Shown: piece by piece, positions 24,601-36,780 of the stretch
Numbering within the stretch: position 1 is the stretch's first letter
Layout: each line of letters begins with the position of its first letter
Origin: Streptococcus equinus
GTDB taxonomy: Bacteria; Bacillota; Bacilli; Lactobacillales; Streptococcaceae
Direction of reading: 5' to 3'
Assembly (NCBI RefSeq): GCF_900104225.1
Contig: NZ_FNJK01000001.1
Coordinates: forward strand, 186,001-250,000
DNA length: 64,000 bases
Notes under the pieces: model-generated
What the model was told of the DNA's origin: nothing
What the model saw: only the letters and a program-made list of their open reading frames with translations
Database searches by the model: none
Translations under genes and position numbers: made by a program

Positions 24601-25821
24601 ATGATTAAAAAGCTAAAAGAAAATCAAGATTATTCTTATGGAATTCTTTTGAAAATAATTGGTGCTAGTTTTGTTATTGGTATCTTGGTAGGTTGTGTCG
24701 ATACTGTTTTTGGACGTGTTTTACTGATGCTAAGTGCTTTTAGAACTGAGCATTTCAATTATGTGATTCCTTTTTTAGGATTGATTGGTCTTGTGATTGT
24801 TTTTCTTTATCAAAAGGCTGATGCAAGAGCCAGTAAAGGAATGGGACTAGTCTTTGAGGTTGGTCAGGGAAAAGAAAAAGACATTCCACTGGTAATGTTG
24901 CCTCTAGTGACAGTTGCAACCTGGTTAACTCACCTTTTTGGAGGTAGTGCTGGACGTGAAGGAGTAGCCGTTCAACTTGGTGCAACCATTTCACATGCTT
25001 TTAGTCCTTTTTTCTCATTTAGAAATAGTTCACGCGTCTTTTTAGTGACTGGTATGGCTGCTGGGTTTGCTGGTTTATTTCAAACACCTTTAGCTGCTGT
25101 TTTCTTCGCACTTGAAATCTTAGTTCTTGGCAAGTTACAATTGCCAGCTCTTGTTCCGATGACAATTGCGTCATTTGTAGCAAGCGCGACATCACACGCA
25201 TTGGGATTAGAAAAATTTTCTCATTTTGTGAATGTTTCTTTGCCTCTTAATGCCTCAGTCTTTTGTCGTTTAGCCTTGTTAGGAATTATTTTTGGGTTAG
25301 TGGGAAATGTTTTTGCAGCATTTTTGACCTACGCTAAGCAAAAAGCTAAAGAAGTTATGGATAATCCTTATTATCGTATTTTATTTGGCGGTATTCTATT
25401 AAGTCTTATTTTCTTAATGCTTTATCATGGACGTTATTCTGGACTTGGAACAAATCTGATTGAGGCAAGCTTTTCTGGAAAAGACATTTATTTTTATGAT
25501 TGGCTTTTGAAGCTCTTGTTAACAGTGGCCACCTTAGCGGTTGGTTTTCAAGGTGGAGAAGTAACACCGCTCTTTGCTATTGGAGCATCACTTGGTGTGG
25601 TTTTGGCTAATATTTTTGGATTGCCGGTTGAACTTGTTGCGGCAGCTGGTTATATTAGTGTATTTGGAAGTGCGACAAATACTTTCTTAGCACCGATTTT
25701 TATTGGCGGAGAAGTCTTTGGTTTTGCGAATCTTCCTTATTTTACTTTGGTCATGATTTTTGCTTATAGCCTTAATCGTAAGCATTCTATCTACACTGGG
25801 CAAGAAGTTCTTACTTTCTAG
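24601..25821 (+). CDS. CLC family anion transporter, probably fluoride/proton antiporter (CLC-F)
   Basis: This 406-residue membrane protein has about ten helices and the CLC signature GGSAGREGVAVQLGA near residues 115-129. The helix-D anion-binding motif, GSGIP in chloride CLCs, reads KGMGLVFE here, with Met in place of the central Ser. Together with GREGV this is the pattern known for the fluoride-selective CLC-F clade. EGVAV holds the expected gating glutamate. In-frame GTG and TTG codons occur earlier, but AGAGGTG fits the ATG at 24601. No fluoride riboswitch was seen in the 40 bp before the chorismate mutase gene. Confidence 0.82.
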   Translation: MIKKLKENQDYSYGILLKIIGASFVIGILVGCVDTVFGRVLLMLSAFRTEHFNYVIPFLGLIGLVIVFLYQKADARASKGMGLVFEVGQGKEKDIPLVMLPLVTVATWLTHLFGGSAGREGVAVQLGATISHAFSPFFSFRNSSRVFLVTGMAAGFAGLFQTPLAAVFFALEILVLGKLQLPALVPMTIASFVASATSHALGLEKFSHFVNVSLPLNASVFCRLALLGIIFGLVGNVFAAFLTYAKQKAKEVMDNPYYRILFGGILLSLIFLMLYHGRYSGLGTNLIEASFSGKDIYFYDWLLKLLLTVATLAVGFQGGEVTPLFAIGASLGVVLANIFGLPVELVAAAGYISVFGSATNTFLAPIFIGGEVFGFANLPYFTLVMIFAYSLNRKHSIYTGQEVLTF

Positions 25822-25869
25822 TAAAAACACTCAAAAAAATCACTCATTTCGCTTTACAGCTATGGTGTT

Positions 25870-25955
25870 TTTTGGTAAAATACGTAGAGTGTGTAATGGA
25901 CGCACTAAAATACGGCTAATCCGCTGGGACAAGCACTTAAGATTAGTAAGATAGG
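25870..25955 (+). promoter_or_regulatory. rplS promoter and structured L19 leader
   Basis: A -10-like TAAAAT (25875-25880) is followed by a leader containing GTGTAATGGACGC and CGGCTAATCCGCTGGGACAAG. The length and the short paired segments resemble the L19 leader RNA known upstream of rplS in Firmicutes (Rfam L19_leader), which is probably bound by L19 for autoregulation. Recognition is by pattern and position. Confidence 0.6.
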
Positions 25956-25966
25956 AGAATAAATAA

Positions 25967-26314
25967 ATGAATCCATTAATTCAAAGTTTGACTGAAGGTC
26001 AATTACGTACTGACATCCCTGCATTCCAACCTGGTGATACTGTTCGTGTTCACGCAAAAGTTGTTGAAGGAAGCCGCGAACGTATCCAAATTTTCGAAGG
26101 TGTGGTTATTTCACGTAAAGGTCAAGGGATCTCAGAAATGTACACAGTTCGTAAAATTTCAAGTGGTATCGGTGTTGAACGTACATTCCCAGTTCACACT
26201 CCACGTGTAGAAAAAATCGAAGTTGTTCGTCACGGTAAAGTACGTCGTGCTAAACTTTACTACTTGCGTGCATTGCAAGGTAAAGCTGCTCGTATTAAAG
26301 AAATCCGTCGTTAA
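25967..26314 (+). CDS. rplS: 50S ribosomal protein L19
   Basis: This 115-residue ribosomal protein is full length. It contains [29 protein letters not shown] and the conserved [15 protein letters not shown] and [18 protein letters not shown] precedes the ATG. It is preceded by a structured leader and followed by a terminator and then tRNA-Arg. Confidence 0.98.
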   Translation: MNPLIQSLTEGQLRTDIPAFQPGDTVRVHAKVVEGSRERIQIFEGVVISRKGQGISEMYTVRKISSGIGVERTFPVHTPRVEKIEVVRHGKVRRAKLYYLRALQGKAARIKEIRR

Positions 26315-26340
26315 TTTTGACGATAAATATTCGATGATAA

Positions 26341-26366
26341 AAATCTGTCCTAGTGACAGATTTTTT
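26341..26366 (+). terminator. Terminator after rplS
   Basis: AAATCTGTC pairs with GACAGATTTTTT across a short loop. Confidence 0.85.
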
Positions 26367-26371
26367 CATAG

Positions 26372-26443
26372 CTCCCCTTAGTTCAATGGATATAACAACT
26401 CCCTCCTAAGGAGTAGTTGCTGGTTCGATTCCGGCAGGGGAGA
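26372..26443 (+). tRNA. tRNA-Arg (anticodon CCU)
   Basis: The 72-nt sequence folds into a cloverleaf. The acceptor stem pairs CTCCCCT with AGGGGAG and has A as discriminator. The anticodon stem ACTCC/GGAGT holds the loop CTCCTAA, giving anticodon CCT. The T arm is GCTGG-TTCGATT-CCGGC. CCA is not encoded. It reads the rare AGG codon and sits alone between terminators. Confidence 0.95.
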
Positions 26444-26458
26444 TATAAGCTGGCTTGA

Positions 26459-26486
26459 AAGTCCTTGATTTCAAGGGCTTTTTATG
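26459..26486 (+). terminator. Terminator after tRNA-Arg
   Basis: AGTCCTTGA pairs with TCAAGGGCT, followed by TTTTTA. Confidence 0.75.
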
Positions 26487-26709
26487 TATTACAAAATGAG
26501 ACAGCCCGAAATTTGTCCTGAAAAAAATTGAGTATTTTATCAGAATTATGCTTAGTTGCTAGTCTTTTTTTCCTGAAAATACCTATAAAAATACTTGAAA
26601 AAACTTGATTAATTTTTTCTGAAAAATTCTCCTATTTTCACCAGTATTTTTCCTCAATTCTAACTAAAAAATGATATAATATTTTTTGACTAGAAACGAA
26701 GGAAGTAAG
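26487..26709. other. AT-rich intergenic region with the rodA promoter
   Basis: About 220 bp of A/T-rich DNA with no open frame or RNA structure that I can support. Its end carries TGATATAAT, an extended -10 at 26672-26680, serving rodA. No -35 is clear. Confidence 0.5.
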
Positions 26710-27921
26710 ATGGCAAGAAAAAAATATTCTATTGATAGTCGTATCGACTATTCTGTAATTTTACCTGTTTTTTTTCTTTTGCTGATTGGTTTGGTAGCTA
26801 TTTACATTGCAACTTCAAATGACTACCCTAAAACAATTGCAAAAGTAATGGCACAACAAGGTGCTTGGATCTTTTTAGGTTGTGTAGTTGCCTTTGTTGT
26901 CATGCTCTTTAGTACTGAATTTTTATGGAAAATCACCCCTTATCTGTATGGCTTGGGATTGGCTTTGATGATTTTACCATTGATTTTTTATAGTCCTGAA
27001 TTAGTAGAATCAACCGGAGCAAAAAACTGGGTGACCATTGGGTCTGTGACCTTATTTCAACCCTCTGAGTTTATGAAGGTTTCCTACATTTTGATGCTTG
27101 CTAGGGCATCGATTTGGTTCCGTCAAAAAGTTCCTGAGGACAACTTGAAAAATGATTGGAAGTTGCTTGGAATTTTTGCGCTGATTACCTTGCCAGTAAT
27201 GGTTTTACTCGGTTTGCAAAAAGACCTTGGGACAGCCATGGTTTTCTCAGCTATTTTAGCAGGTTTGATTTTGCTGTCTGGAATTTCTTGGTGGATTATC
27301 TTACCTGTTGTTATTGCTGTAACGGTAATCATTGGTGGATTTTTAGCACTTTTTCTATCACCACATGGCAAAGATATTTTCTATGGATTGGGGATGGATA
27401 CTTATCAAATCAACCGTATTTCGGCTTGGTTAGATCCTTTTTCATACGCTAAGTCAATCGCTTATCAACAAACACAAGGTATGATTTCGATTGGTAGTGG
27501 AGGACTTGGTGGTAAAGGTTTTAACGTGATTGATCTTTCAGTCCCAGTTCGTGAAAGTGATATGATTTTCACTGTCATTGCAGAAGATTTTGGTTTTATT
27601 GGCTGTGCGGTTGTCATGACTTTGTATCTTGTTTTGATTTATCGAATGCTTCGTGTGACTTTTGAATCAAATAATCGATTCTACACTTACATCTCAACAG
27701 GATTTATCATGATGATTTTGTTCCATATTTTCGAAAATATTGGCGCAGCTATTGGTATTCTACCTTTGACTGGTATTCCTTTGCCATTCATTTCACAAGG
27801 TGGTTCATCATTGATCTCTAATTTGATTTGTGTTGGTTTGATTTTATCGATGAGTTACCAAAATAATTTGCATCATGAGCAAGAAATTGAAGAACATTTC
27901 AGAAGAAGTGAACGTTATTAA
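26710..27921 (+). CDS. rodA: SEDS-family peptidoglycan glycosyltransferase RodA
   Basis: This 403-residue polytopic membrane protein polymerises lipid II for peripheral wall growth with a class B PBP. About ten membrane helices are visible. Conserved SEDS segments are GAKNWVTIGSVTLFQPSEFMK near residues 105-125, the catalytic-loop YQQTQGMISIGSGGLGGKGF, VPVRESDMIFTVIAEDFGFIG, and the C-terminal LPLTGIPLPFISQGGSS. It is assigned to RodA rather than FtsW by the gene order rodA-HAD-gyrB-ezrA known from pneumococcus. A TTG 24 bases earlier is in frame, but GAAGGAAG fits the ATG at 26710. Confidence 0.93.
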   Translation: MARKKYSIDSRIDYSVILPVFFLLLIGLVAIYIATSNDYPKTIAKVMAQQGAWIFLGCVVAFVVMLFSTEFLWKITPYLYGLGLALMILPLIFYSPELVESTGAKNWVTIGSVTLFQPSEFMKVSYILMLARASIWFRQKVPEDNLKNDWKLLGIFALITLPVMVLLGLQKDLGTAMVFSAILAGLILLSGISWWIILPVVIAVTVIIGGFLALFLSPHGKDIFYGLGMDTYQINRISAWLDPFSYAKSIAYQQTQGMISIGSGGLGGKGFNVIDLSVPVRESDMIFTVIAEDFGFIGCAVVMTLYLVLIYRMLRVTFESNNRFYTYISTGFIMMILFHIFENIGAAIGILPLTGIPLPFISQGGSSLISNLICVGLILSMSYQNNLHHEQEIEEHFRRSERY

Positions 27922-27929
27922 ACTAAGTT

Positions 27930-27957
27930 GGTTTGGGACATTTCCCAAACCTTTTTT
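27930..27957 (+). terminator. Terminator after rodA
   Basis: GGTTTGGG pairs with CCCAAACC, followed by six Ts. Confidence 0.88.
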
Positions 27958-28005
27958 AGTGCCAGAAATTGATTAGGTAGAGACTATAAAAAAATGTAAA
28001 AATGT

Positions 28006-28013
28006 GATATAAT
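28006..28013 (+). promoter_or_regulatory. Extended -10 placing the HAD mRNA start at its ATG
   Basis: TG-A-TATAAT ends 7 bp before the ATG at 28021. No Shine-Dalgarno lies between them, so a leaderless transcript is predicted. Confidence 0.6.
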
Positions 28014-28020
28014 ATTGGTT

Positions 28021-28581
28021 ATGAATTACCATGATTATATCTGGGATTTGGGTGGCACTTTACTCGATAATTATGAAATGTCCACTCAGGCTTTTGTGAA
28101 AACTTTAGCTGATTTTGGATGCCAAGCGTCACACGATGACGTTTATGAAAAGCTAAAAGAATCAACAGATGCCGCTGTTAAGAAATTTATCCCAAACCAA
28201 CCACAATTTTTGAAAGCATATAAAGCATTAGAAGCTGATTATTTGAGAACACCGGTTCTTTTTACGGGCGCCAGCGAAGTTTTGCAGGCAATTGTGGCAA
28301 GCGGTGGGAGAAATTTTTTGGTTTCTCATCGTAATAAGCAAGTCCTTGATATTTTAGAAAAAACAAAGGTACTTCCTTATTTCACAGAAGTCGTTACTTC
28401 AGAAAGCGGCTTTGCTCGTAAACCTAACCCAGAATCAATGTTATACCTTAAGAAGAAGTATAAGATTGATAATGCTTTGGTTATTGGAGATCGTGAAATT
28501 GATAAAGAAGCCGGCCAAGCTGCAGGCTTTGATACCTTGTTAGTTGATGGAAAAAAATCCTTATTGGAGATAGTGAAGTAA
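28021..28581 (+). CDS. HAD-superfamily (subfamily IA) phosphatase-like protein
   Basis: This 186-residue protein has the haloacid-dehalogenase fold with a helical cap. Motif I reads WDLGGTLLD: the nucleophile Asp is present but the usual second Asp (DxD) is Gly. The later motifs are VSHRN (motif II-like), KPNPESMLYLKKKY (motif III Lys) and VIGDREIDKEAGQAAG (motif IV). From memory the pneumococcal orthologue in the same place shares the Gly. It may have altered or very slow phosphatase activity. The stop codon abuts the gyrB ATG, so they are cotranscribed. An in-frame TTG occurs 6 bases before the ATG. Confidence 0.85.
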   Translation: MNYHDYIWDLGGTLLDNYEMSTQAFVKTLADFGCQASHDDVYEKLKESTDAAVKKFIPNQPQFLKAYKALEADYLRTPVLFTGASEVLQAIVASGGRNFLVSHRNKQVLDILEKTKVLPYFTEVVTSESGFARKPNPESMLYLKKKYKIDNALVIGDREIDKEAGQAAGFDTLLVDGKKSLLEIVK

Positions 28582-30534
<1,953 letters not shown>

Positions 30535-30575
30535 TCGAATATTAACATAAAAATACTGCACACAACCTCTAAGTA

Positions 30576-30583
30576 TGTTATAA
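30576..30583 (+). promoter_or_regulatory. ezrA promoter (extended -10)
   Basis: TG-T-TATAAT about 57 bp before the ezrA start. A 7-bp inverted repeat (ATCGTAA/TTACGAT) follows in the leader; its role is unclear. Confidence 0.5.
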
Positions 30584-30639
30584 TCGTAATGTTATAGCTA
30601 TTTTTTACGATAAAAAAGACAATTTATAAGGAGTTTTAA

Positions 30640-32364
30640 ATGTCGAGCGGAATTATTTTACTGCTTGTAGCAATAGTTGTTTTAGTTATTATTGCTTATT
30701 TAGTTGGCGTTATTGTACGCAAACGAAATGATTCATTGATTGCAAGTTTGGAAGAAAGAAAGCAATCGTTATTTGGATTACCAGTCAATGAAGAAGTAGA
30801 AGCTGTTAAAAATCTTCATCTTATCGGGCAAAGTCAAACAACATTTCGTGAATGGAACCAAAAATGGGTTGACCTTTCATTGAATTCATTTTCAGATATT
30901 GAAAATCATATTTTTGAAGCAGAAGATCTTAATGATAGTTTCAAATTTATTAGTGCTAAACATGAAATTGATAATGTTGAAAGCCAATTGAATTTGGTTG
31001 AAGAAGATATCAAAGCTATTCGAGAAGCACTTGCTGTTTTGAAAGAACAAGAAGAAAAGAACAGTGCTCGAGTTAAACATGCTTTGGACTTGTATGAAAC
31101 ACTTCAAGCATCTATTTCAGAAAAAGAAGACAATTTTGGTTCAACAATGCCTGAAGTTGAAAAACAATTGAAGAATATTGAAACTGAGTTTTCTCAATTT
31201 GTAACTCTTAACTCAACTGGTGACCCAGTTGAAGCTTCAGAAGTGCTTGACCGTGCTGAAGAACACACTATTGCACTTGGTCAAATTTCAGAGCAAATTC
31301 CAGCAATTGTTGCTAAATTGGAAGATGATTTTCCAGATCAACTTGATGATTTGGAACAAGGTTACCGTCGTCTGCTTGAACAAAATTATCACTTTGCTGA
31401 AAAAGATATTGAATCTCGCTTCCAAGAAGTTCGTGATGCCATTCGTGCAAATTCTTCTGAACTTGTAACTTTGGACTTGGATCGTGCGCGTGATGAAAAT
31501 GAACACATTCAAGAAAAAATTGATTCATTGTATGAATTGTTTGAACGTGAAATTGCTGCTCACAAAGCTGCGCTTAAAGACAGTAAAATCATTCCAGATT
31601 ATTTGGCACATGCTAAAGCCAATAATGAAAAATTGGAACACGAAATCAAACGTTTGTCTCACAAATATATCTTGCATGACAATGAAAATCTTAGCCTTCG
31701 TTCATTTACTAAAAACTTGGATGAAATTGAACAAGAAACCTTGCCAATCGTTGAAGTATTTGATAATCAAGATAAACCATTCTCAGAGCTTCAATTGATT
31801 TTTGATCGCACATTGAAAACTCTTGATGCGGTTGAAGAAGGTCAAATGCAAGTCTTTGAACAAGTTAAGAACATTGAACAGATTGAAAGTGTTGCTCGTC
31901 AAAGCTTGGATCAATACATTAATCGTTTGCATTCAATTAAACGTTATATGGAAAAACGTAACTTGCCAGGAATTCCTCAAGATTTCTTGAGTGCATTCTT
32001 TACAACAAGCAAACAGTTAGAAGTATTGATTGATGAACTTAGCCGTGGACGTATTGACATTGAAGCTGTTTCTCGTTTGACAGATGTTGCGACAGCAGCA
32101 ATCGCTAATCTTGAAGAATCAACTTACCAAGTTGTCCAAAACGCAACATTAACTGAACAACTGTTACAATACTCAAATCGTTACCGTAGCTTTGAGCCAA
32201 GTGTTCAAAGTAGTTTCGAACATGCTTTGCATCTTTTTGAAGTAGACAACGATTATCAAGCATCATTTGATGAAATCTCATATGCTCTTGAAACAGTTGA
32301 ACCAGGTGTTACTGATCGTTTTGTATCATCATATGAAAAGACACGTGAACAAATTCGTTTCTAA
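30640..32364 (+). CDS. ezrA: Septation ring formation regulator EzrA
   Basis: This 574-residue protein has one N-terminal transmembrane helix (about residues 4-25, [20 protein letters not shown]) and a long series of cytoplasmic spectrin-like coiled coils, as is normal for EzrA. It modulates FtsZ assembly and links division to wall synthesis in Firmicutes. AAGGAG precedes the ATG. The order after gyrB matches other streptococci. Confidence 0.96.
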   Translation: MSSGIILLLVAIVVLVIIAYLVGVIVRKRNDSLIASLEERKQSLFGLPVNEEVEAVKNLHLIGQSQTTFREWNQKWVDLSLNSFSDIENHIFEAEDLNDSFKFISAKHEIDNVESQLNLVEEDIKAIREALAVLKEQEEKNSARVKHALDLYETLQASISEKEDNFGSTMPEVEKQLKNIETEFSQFVTLNSTGDPVEASEVLDRAEEHTIALGQISEQIPAIVAKLEDDFPDQLDDLEQGYRRLLEQNYHFAEKDIESRFQEVRDAIRANSSELVTLDLDRARDENEHIQEKIDSLYELFEREIAAHKAALKDSKIIPDYLAHAKANNEKLEHEIKRLSHKYILHDNENLSLRSFTKNLDEIEQETLPIVEVFDNQDKPFSELQLIFDRTLKTLDAVEEGQMQVFEQVKNIEQIESVARQSLDQYINRLHSIKRYMEKRNLPGIPQDFLSAFFTTSKQLEVLIDELSRGRIDIEAVSRLTDVATAAIANLEESTYQVVQNATLTEQLLQYSNRYRSFEPSVQSSFEHALHLFEVDNDYQASFDEISYALETVEPGVTDRFVSSYEKTREQIRF

Positions 32365-32372
32365 ATAAAGTT

Positions 32373-32403
32373 AAAAAGACAATCCTTGGATTGTCTTTTT
32401 TTA
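32373..32403 (+). terminator. Terminator after ezrA
   Basis: AAAAAGACAATCC pairs with GGATTGTCTTTTT, followed by T. Confidence 0.9.
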
Positions 32404-32520
32404 TACATAATTTATTGGTATTTATACAATATTTACAGGAATTTAAATAAATATAAAAAATCCGAAAATATGGCTTGCTATTTTCAGAATTTTCTTGTAA
32501 AATAACTTTAATATAAAAAA
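32404..32520. other. AT-rich intergenic DNA before the T-box
   Basis: No gene is seen. GAAAATA (32464-32470) and TATTTTC (32479-32485) can form a weak hairpin. TTGTAA and TAATAT-like elements near 32495-32515 are probably part of the his promoter, but spacing is unclear. Confidence 0.4.
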
Positions 32521-32780
32521 GCGACGATAGAAAAAGCCTGAGACAACAGACAGAGAGTGCTTGGTGGTGAGAAAAGCGTGCAATCCTTGGGCGACACATT
32601 CTTGAGTGCGTGTGCGAATGCTGTTTTTATCAGTTAGTAGTGCACGACGGGTGATTCCACGTTACGGAATAGAAGTCATGTACTTCATGAGAACAGTCTA
32701 GGCGACTGGCTGTTGAATCAGAGGTGGAACCACGTTTTTAACGTCCTTGCAAAGTTTTTTGCGAGGGCGTCTTTTTTATA
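32521..32780 (+). promoter_or_regulatory. T-box leader controlling the histidine operon
   Basis: A T-box leader RNA is recognised by the AGAGAG-like stem I element (32551-32558), the T-box sequence GAGGTGGAACCACG at 32721-32734, and the terminator ACGTCCTTGC/GCGAGGGCGT with T run at 32740-32777. The probable specifier is CAC at 32595-32597 in GCGACACATTC, matching histidine and the operon content; CAT overlaps it. Uncharged tRNA-His would pair with the specifier and the T-box and stop termination. The specifier register was chosen from context. Confidence 0.88.
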
Positions 32781-32804
32781 TCAGAAAATAGAAAGGAACA
32801 TATT

Positions 32805-33863
32805 ATGACAACTATCAAAGGATTGAGAGAGATTGAACCTTATGTTGCCGGAAGTCAACCAAGCGGTGAAAATTTAATTAAATTAAATACAAACGAAAAT
32901 GCTTACGGACCAAGTCCAAAAGTAGCAGAAGTTTTTGCGCATTTTGACGTCCATCAATTGCGAAAATATTCAACATTAGATCAAAAATCATTGCGTATTG
33001 CACTCGCTAAGCAACATGGCCTTGATCCAGATCAAATTATTGTTGGTAATGGTTCTGATGATATTTTATCAATGGCATTCTTAGCATTTTTCAATAGCGA
33101 TGAGCCAGTTCTATTTCCTGATTTGACTTATGGATTTTACAAGGTATGGGCAGATTTATATCACGTCAATTATCATGAAATTCCGTTAACTAGTGATTTT
33201 GAAATTGATTCAAACGATTATATCGCAGATAATGGTGGCATTATTATTACTAATCCAAATGCACCAACTGGAATTTATAAGTCGCTTGATGAGCTAGAAA
33301 AGATTATTCGTGCAAATCAAGACGTGGTGGTTGTTATTGATGAAGCTTATATCAACTTTGGTGGTGAAACAGCTCTGCCATTGCTTAAAAAATATGAAAA
33401 TGTCTTCATCACACGTACATTTTCAAAAGATGCCTCTCTTGCTGGTCTTCGTGTTGGTTATGGTATGGGTAGTCCAAAATTAATGGCAGTTATCAATGCC
33501 GTTAAAAACTCGGTGAATCCTTACAATGTTGATTTAATTGCTGAAAACTTAGCACTTGCAGCCGTTGAGTCTTGGGATTATTACGAAGATACTTGTCAGA
33601 AAATCATGACAACTAGAGATTGGTTTACCAAAGAATTAAGATTTTTAGATTTTACGGTTTTAGATTCTAAAACAAACTTTGTTTTAGCGAAATGTCCTAA
33701 AAATAGTGCAGGTAAGCTATTTAACTACTTGCAAGCGAAAAATATTTATGTCCGTTATTTCCCAAAAGTTGAACGTATTAAAAATCATTTACGTATTTCG
33801 ATTGGAAGACAAGATGAAATGGAAGAAGTGCTTAAGGCAATTAAGGATTTTTTAGCACTTTAA
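32805..33863 (+). CDS. hisC: Histidinol-phosphate aminotransferase
   Basis: This 352-residue fold-type I PLP enzyme converts imidazole-acetol phosphate and glutamate to histidinol phosphate. Visible are [13 protein letters not shown] near residues 26-38, [33 protein letters not shown], and the PLP lysine in [18 protein letters not shown]. It is the first gene of the T-box-controlled operon, with GAAAGGA before its ATG. Confidence 0.95.
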   Translation: MTTIKGLREIEPYVAGSQPSGENLIKLNTNENAYGPSPKVAEVFAHFDVHQLRKYSTLDQKSLRIALAKQHGLDPDQIIVGNGSDDILSMAFLAFFNSDEPVLFPDLTYGFYKVWADLYHVNYHEIPLTSDFEIDSNDYIADNGGIIITNPNAPTGIYKSLDELEKIIRANQDVVVVIDEAYINFGGETALPLLKKYENVFITRTFSKDASLAGLRVGYGMGSPKLMAVINAVKNSVNPYNVDLIAENLALAAVESWDYYEDTCQKIMTTRDWFTKELRFLDFTVLDSKTNFVLAKCPKNSAGKLFNYLQAKNIYVRYFPKVERIKNHLRISIGRQDEMEEVLKAIKDFLAL

Positions 33864-33889
33864 TGTGAAATGATTTGAGGAGTGATTGA

Positions 33890-34858
33890 ATGAAGAAGAC
33901 AACATTACCTGTAGGAATGCACGATAAATTATTCAAACGAGCACGTGTGACCTACAAAATTGAACGAGATATTAGTGACTTTTTGATGAGTCAAGGTTTT
34001 AATCGCATTGAAACACCTACCTTGGAACATTTCGAAGTCTTTAGTGATACCATTACTAAAAATAATTACAATTTTTTTGATAAAAGCGGTGAACTGTTGA
34101 CACTTCGTCCAGATATTACCAGTCAAATTGGTCGTGTCATTGCTTCGACGCAAGTTGAAACACCAATCAAGTTTTCATATTCTGGCAAAGTTTTTAAATA
34201 CAATGAAGAAATGCGTGGATTGATGAACGAACACACGCAAGCTGGGATTGAAATTGTTGGTTATCCTGCTAAAGAAGCGGTTTACGAGGCAATTGCTTCA
34301 GCCAAAGCATCGCTTGATAAAGCGGATATTCCCTCTTATCAATTTGAATTTTCACATGCTGGAATTTTACAAACGATTTTTGAAGATTTGAATTTGCCAG
34401 CTGCGGCTGAAAAAGAGCTTGATGTTGCTCTTAAAGATAAAAATATCACACAGCTAAATGAGTTGACTAAGAAGTATCCAAGTGAATTTGATGACTTTTT
34501 GAAAAATTTACCATATCTTTTTGGTGAAAGTCATCAAGTCCTCAACGAAGCTCGTAAGCTTGTTAAAAATGAGGCAATCTTGGCAGCGTTGACAGATTTG
34601 GAAGAACTTCTTGAACAAGTTTCTGATATTTTACCAGAAAGTAATATTGATTTGGCGCAAATTCCATCAATGCCATATTACACTGGTGTCATGTTTAAGG
34701 TCTTTGGTGATAAGGTTCCAGATGCCTTTGCTTCAGGTGGTCGTTACGATAAACTTTTTGAACGCTTTGAAGCTAAAAAGTTAACAGCTGTTGGTTGGGC
34801 AGTTGATATCGATGCTATTTACCAAGCAGTGCACGATAGTTTAGAAGGAGGTGCCTAA
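33890..34858 (+). CDS. hisZ: ATP phosphoribosyltransferase regulatory subunit
   Basis: This 322-residue HisRS-like protein lacks aminoacylation and anticodon domains. It pairs with the short HisG encoded directly downstream to form the active hetero-octamer that starts histidine synthesis. It keeps class II synthetase-like segments, for example [30 protein letters not shown] and [13 protein letters not shown]. Its stop codon abuts the hisG start. Confidence 0.93.
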   Translation: MKKTTLPVGMHDKLFKRARVTYKIERDISDFLMSQGFNRIETPTLEHFEVFSDTITKNNYNFFDKSGELLTLRPDITSQIGRVIASTQVETPIKFSYSGKVFKYNEEMRGLMNEHTQAGIEIVGYPAKEAVYEAIASAKASLDKADIPSYQFEFSHAGILQTIFEDLNLPAAAEKELDVALKDKNITQLNELTKKYPSEFDDFLKNLPYLFGESHQVLNEARKLVKNEAILAALTDLEELLEQVSDILPESNIDLAQIPSMPYYTGVMFKVFGDKVPDAFASGGRYDKLFERFEAKKLTAVGWAVDIDAIYQAVHDSLEGGA

Positions 34859-35506
34859 ATGGAAAATCAAATTACCATTGCTTTAACCAAAGGGCGTATT
34901 GAAAAGGATACGGTAAAACTTTTGGAAAAAGCTGGATTTGACATGTCTTTTATGGCAGACAAGGGACGTAACTTAATTTTTGAAAGTCCAGATAAAAAAT
35001 TCCGTTTTTTACTTGTTAAGGCACCAGATGTCACAACTTATGTTCGTCACGGTGTAGCTGATCTTGGTGTAGTCGGAAAAGATTTACTTATTGAACACCC
35101 AATTGGCTATCTTGAAATGCTAGATTTGAATTTTGGTTTGTGTAAATTTTCAGTCGCTTCAACAGATGACTATAAGCCACATGATCACAAGCGTAAACGT
35201 ATTGCCACAAAATACCCAACAATTGCCACAGACTATTTTAATAAAAAAGGAGAAGACGTCGAAATTATCTCTATCCAAGGTAGTGTCGAGATTGCTCCTG
35301 TTATTGGCTTAGCGGATGCCATTGTTGATATTGTTGAAACAGGAAATACTTTAGTGGCAAATGGTCTTAAAGTTTACGAAGATATTTGCCGTATCTCTGC
35401 TCGCTTGATTGTGAACAAAGCGGCTTTGAAAAATAATCCTGAAATTATGCCATTTATCCAAAAATTGGAAAGTATCGTCGGAAATGAGGAGGTAGCTTTT
35501 AAATGA
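34859..35506 (+). CDS. hisG: ATP phosphoribosyltransferase, short form
   Basis: This 215-residue catalytic subunit condenses ATP and PRPP in the first committed step. The short form lacks the C-terminal regulatory domain and needs HisZ. Typical segments are [31 protein letters not shown] and the PRPP-binding [18 protein letters not shown]. It overlaps hisD by 4 bp (ATGA). Confidence 0.96.
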   Translation: MENQITIALTKGRIEKDTVKLLEKAGFDMSFMADKGRNLIFESPDKKFRFLLVKAPDVTTYVRHGVADLGVVGKDLLIEHPIGYLEMLDLNFGLCKFSVASTDDYKPHDHKRKRIATKYPTIATDYFNKKGEDVEIISIQGSVEIAPVIGLADAIVDIVETGNTLVANGLKVYEDICRISARLIVNKAALKNNPEIMPFIQKLESIVGNEEVAFK

Positions 35507-36780
35507 AACGTTTAACAGGAACGACAGAAGAAATTTCAAAAATTCTCTACCAAGAACAACTTGAATTAAGCAAAGAAAACCTTGATGTCGATGATGCGGT
35601 TCGTCACATTTTGGAAGATGTCAAAGCAAATGGTGATAAAGCTCTTAAAGCTTACTCAGAAAAATTCGATAAGATTGTTTTGGATGATTTTGAAGTTAGC
35701 CAAGACTTGATTGATCAAGCTTTTGAAGAGATTGATGCTGAGGTTTTAGAAGCTCTTAAAAATGCAAAAGCCAATATTGAAAGTTATCACAAGCAACAAT
35801 TAGAATCAGGATTTGAAGATCAACCAACAGACGGTGTCCTTCGTGGTCAATTGATTCGTCCAATCGAACGCGCTGGTGTTTATGTTCCTGGAGGAACAGC
35901 TGCCTATCCATCATCAGTCTTGATGAATGTGATTCCTGCTAAAATTGCTGGTGTTAAGGAAATCATTATGATTACGCCACCGCAAAAACATTTTGAACCA
36001 GCTATTTTGGTCGCTGCATCACTTGCAGGTGTTGATAAGATTTACCAAGTTGGTGGTGCTCAAGGTGTTGCTGCTTTGGCATATGGTACAGAAACGATTC
36101 CTCGAGTAGATAAGATTACTGGACCTGGAAATATTTTTGTTGCAACAGCTAAGAAAATGGTTTATGGCTTAGTAGGCATTGATATGATTGCGGGACCTTC
36201 TGAAATTGGAGTAATTGCAGATAGCTCAGCTAATCCTAAATACGTTGCAGCGGATTTGCTTTCTCAAGCAGAACATGATGTGCGTGCCCGTGCTATTTTG
36301 GTGACTGATTCAGCTGACTTGGCTGACGCTGTTGAAAAAGAGATTGATGAGCAGCTTAAAACTTTGCCACGTGAAGAAATTGCACGTGCGTCAGTTGAAA
36401 ATAATGGTCGTATTATTATTGCTGATTCTGTTGAAGCTATGTTTGATTTGATGAATCAGGTCGCTCCAGAGCATTTGGAATTAGCAATGGACAATGCTTA
36501 TGACTACCTTGATAAGGTTCAAAATGCAGGTTCAATTTTCCTAGGTCATTTTACAAGTGAACCTATTGGAGATTACTATGCAGGTGCAAACCACGTCTTA
36601 CCAACAACAAGCACTAGTCGCTTTTCATCAGCGCTTGGAGTGCATGATTTTGTGAAACGTATCCAATATATGCAGTATTCTAAAGCGGCAGTTAATGCAG
36701 CTAGTCACGATATTACAACGCTCGCTTATGCAGAAGGTTTGCAAGCTCACGCTAAAGCAATTGAGGTGCGTCATGACTAA
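35503..36780 (+). CDS. hisD: Histidinol dehydrogenase
   Basis: This 425-residue zinc- and NAD-dependent enzyme oxidises histidinol to histidine in two steps. Conserved segments include [56 protein letters not shown], the catalytic APEHLEL (Glu/His) and the metal-region GANHVLPTT. It overlaps the SerB-like gene by 8 bp. Confidence 0.97.
   Translation: MKRLTGTTEEISKILYQEQLELSKENLDVDDAVRHILEDVKANGDKALKAYSEKFDKIVLDDFEVSQDLIDQAFEEIDAEVLEALKNAKANIESYHKQQLESGFEDQPTDGVLRGQLIRPIERAGVYVPGGTAAYPSSVLMNVIPAKIAGVKEIIMITPPQKHFEPAILVAASLAGVDKIYQVGGAQGVAALAYGTETIPRVDKITGPGNIFVATAKKMVYGLVGIDMIAGPSEIGVIADSSANPKYVAADLLSQAEHDVRARAILVTDSADLADAVEKEIDEQLKTLPREEIARASVENNGRIIIADSVEAMFDLMNQVAPEHLELAMDNAYDYLDKVQNAGSIFLGHFTSEPIGDYYAGANHVLPTTSTSRFSSALGVHDFVKRIQYMQYSKAAVNAASHDITTLAYAEGLQAHAKAIEVRHD

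Noticed and set aside
26487..26709. Possible mobile element remnant next to tRNA-Arg
   Set aside because: No integrase, direct repeat of the tRNA end or open frame is present. The region is plain AT-rich promoter DNA.
30583..30611. Inverted repeat ATCGTAA/TTACGAT in the ezrA leader as a riboswitch
   Set aside because: It is a single short AT-rich stem with no terminator or sequestered ribosome-binding site, and it matches no known class.
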